This document shows positions 16,543-17,168 of a stretch of DNA of 17,168 bases, in pieces. Where the stretch lies: positions 3,141 to 20,308 of the forward strand of contig DOWL01000214.1 of NCBI GenBank assembly GCA_003519585.1, read 5' to 3'. The position numbers and the translations under genes were made by a program. This DNA comes from Nocardioides sp. (GTDB lineage: Bacteria; Actinomycetota; Actinomycetes; Propionibacteriales; Nocardioidaceae). The notes under the pieces were generated by a model that worked only from the letters and a program-made list of their open reading frames with translations, was not told the DNA's origin and made no database searches. The first letter of the stretch is position 1. The number at the start of each line of letters is the position of its first letter.

Positions 16543-16564
16543 CGCTGACTGACTGAACAGTCAA
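16533..16564 (-). promoter_or_regulatory. Candidate promoter of the acyl-CoA synthetase
   Basis: On the minus strand TAAGGT (16538-16533) ends seven bases before the GTG at 16525, a leaderless arrangement. TTGACT (16564-16559) resembles -35 but the spacer is 20 bases, longer than usual, so the -35 assignment is weak. It lies inside operator copy 2. Confidence 0.4.
16545..16564. promoter_or_regulatory. TetR-type operator, copy 2
   Basis: CTGACTGACTGAACAGTCAA matches 18 of 20 bases of the site at 13223-13242. The inner 14 bases (TGACTGAACAGTCA, 16550-16563) are palindromic except for the central pair. It sits between the divergent synthetase and regulator genes, covering the start point expected for the regulator and the -35 region of the synthetase. 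Confidence 0.75.
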
Positions 16565-16591
16565 TCCCTTGGAAGCACGACTGGGGGCCGG

Positions 16592-17168
16592 ATGGCAGGC
16601 AGTACGGCGCGCACCGCGACCGACGTGCCCCGCGCCGCCACGCAGCGCGAGCAGGCGGCTGCCGAGGCTCGGACCCGGATCCTCGCCGCTGCCGTCGAGT
16701 GCATCGTCCGCGACGGTCTGGCCCAGGTCCGGATGGCCTCGATCGCGCGTACGGCGGGTGTCTCGGCCGGGCTGCTGCACTACCACTTCGACACCAAGGA
16801 GCTGCTCTTCGGCGAGGTGCTCAAGTACTCCCACGCGATGTCGGCCGACCTCAACCAGCGCGCGCTGGCCGGGGCCGGCGATGGGCCGGCCGAGCGGCTC
16901 TCGTCGTTCCTCGACCGGTGCCTGCCCACGGACGAGCAGCGTGCCGACGAGTGGCTGCTGTGGCAGGAGCTCGCCCTGCTCTGCATCCGCGATCCGCACC
17001 TGGCCAAGGTGGGCGCCGACCTCTACGAGGACCTCTACGTCACGGTGGCCGACCTGGTCCGCGAGGGCCTGGCCGCTCAGGTGTTCCGGACTACTCTCGC
17101 TCCGAGGTCGCTCGCCGAGACGGCGATCGCCCTTACCGACGGTCTCGGCGGCCGGGGCCTGGCGGAGG
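16592..17168 (+). CDS. TetR-family transcriptional regulator, 3'-truncated
   Basis: The frame starts at ATG 16592 and stays open for 192 codons to the window end, so only the last few residues are missing if length is typical (about 200). The N-terminal DNA-binding domain is clear: RILAAAVECIVRDGLAQVRM, SIARTAGVSAGLLHYHFDTK (51-69) and ELLFGEVL, the classic TetR helix-turn-helix. The ligand domain includes WLLWQELALLCIRDPHL (121-137), reminiscent of the BetI-type C-terminal domain, which in BetI senses choline; this likeness is by eye only. An N-terminal arm of about 25 residues (Ala/Thr/Arg/Gln-rich) precedes the domain. GGGGG four bases before the ATG is a tight ribosome site. It is divergent from the acyl-CoA synthetase across a palindromic operator that also occurs before the Rieske oxygenase, so it probably represses all three genes. 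Confidence 0.9.
   Translation, partial: MAGSTARTATDVPRAATQREQAAAEARTRILAAAVECIVRDGLAQVRMASIARTAGVSAGLLHYHFDTKELLFGEVLKYSHAMSADLNQRALAGAGDGPAERLSSFLDRCLPTDEQRADEWLLWQELALLCIRDPHLAKVGADLYEDLYVTVADLVREGLAAQVFRTTLAPRSLAETAIALTDGLGGRGLAE

Noticed and set aside
14402..16552. Plus-strand open frame of 716 codons
   Set aside because: It is the antisense shadow of the acyl-CoA synthetase. The product is rich in Gly/Arg/His/Gln without any domain, the usual look of a GC-rich mirror frame.
16526..16999. Upstream extension of the acyl-CoA synthetase frame to 16999 on the minus strand, giving 859 residues
   Set aside because: The added 158 residues lie antisense to the TetR-family gene and translate straight through the operator. 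The family usually begins shortly before the LFAPRTVAIIGAS segment, and GTG 16525 has a -10 at the leaderless distance.

Overview
The window is high-GC DNA from an actinomycete. The organism is most likely a member of the Nocardioides group; this is inferred from the flavour of the Nuo proteins, the nuoN-polyprenyl synthase junction and the abundance of leaderless-type promoters, not from a search. It falls into three parts.

(1) Positions 1-11390 hold the distal part of a respiratory complex I operon on the + strand: nuoG (5' end cut by the window edge), nuoH, nuoI, nuoJ, nuoK, nuoL, nuoM and nuoN, followed by a long-chain polyprenyl diphosphate synthase. Most junctions are 1- or 4-base overlaps (GTGA, ATGA, TAATG, TGATG), so the set is almost certainly one transcript with translational coupling. 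The nuo genes make the proton-pumping NADH:menaquinone oxidoreductase. The last gene probably makes the side chain of its menaquinone substrate. NuoG appears to have lost all four ligands of the accessory N7 iron-sulfur cluster.

(2) Positions 11391-13180 are a looser region: a 10-bp tandem duplication over the stop of the polyprenyl synthase, two unrecognised cytosolic proteins (about 134 and 120 aa), a 75-aa membrane protein and a convergent GNAT acetyltransferase. Base composition of the second unknown gene drops to about 59% G+C over 180 counted bases, against about 70% in the nuo genes, which suggests accessory or acquired DNA.

(3) Positions 13181-17168 look like a small, previously undescribed catabolic regulon: a Rieske non-heme iron oxygenase (+), a convergent ADP-forming acyl-CoA synthetase (-), and a divergent TetR-family regulator (+, cut by the window end). 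The same 20-bp sequence (18/20 identical, palindromic core TGACTGWACAGTCA) lies in the promoter of the oxygenase and in the divergent promoter region between the synthetase and the regulator. It is the likely operator, tying the three genes together although they are on opposite strands. The oxygenase resembles the choline/carnitine/glycine-betaine monooxygenase type, the regulator's C-terminal half has a BetI-like feel, and the synthetase would activate a carboxylic acid product; the substrate is not known. Between the two convergent genes is a 30-bp perfect palindrome competing with a second hairpin, probably a bidirectional terminator.

Several genes in parts 2 and 3 show a TANNNT -10 element placed 6-7 bases before the start codon, the signature of leaderless transcripts. 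No tRNA, rRNA, insertion sequence or CRISPR array was seen.
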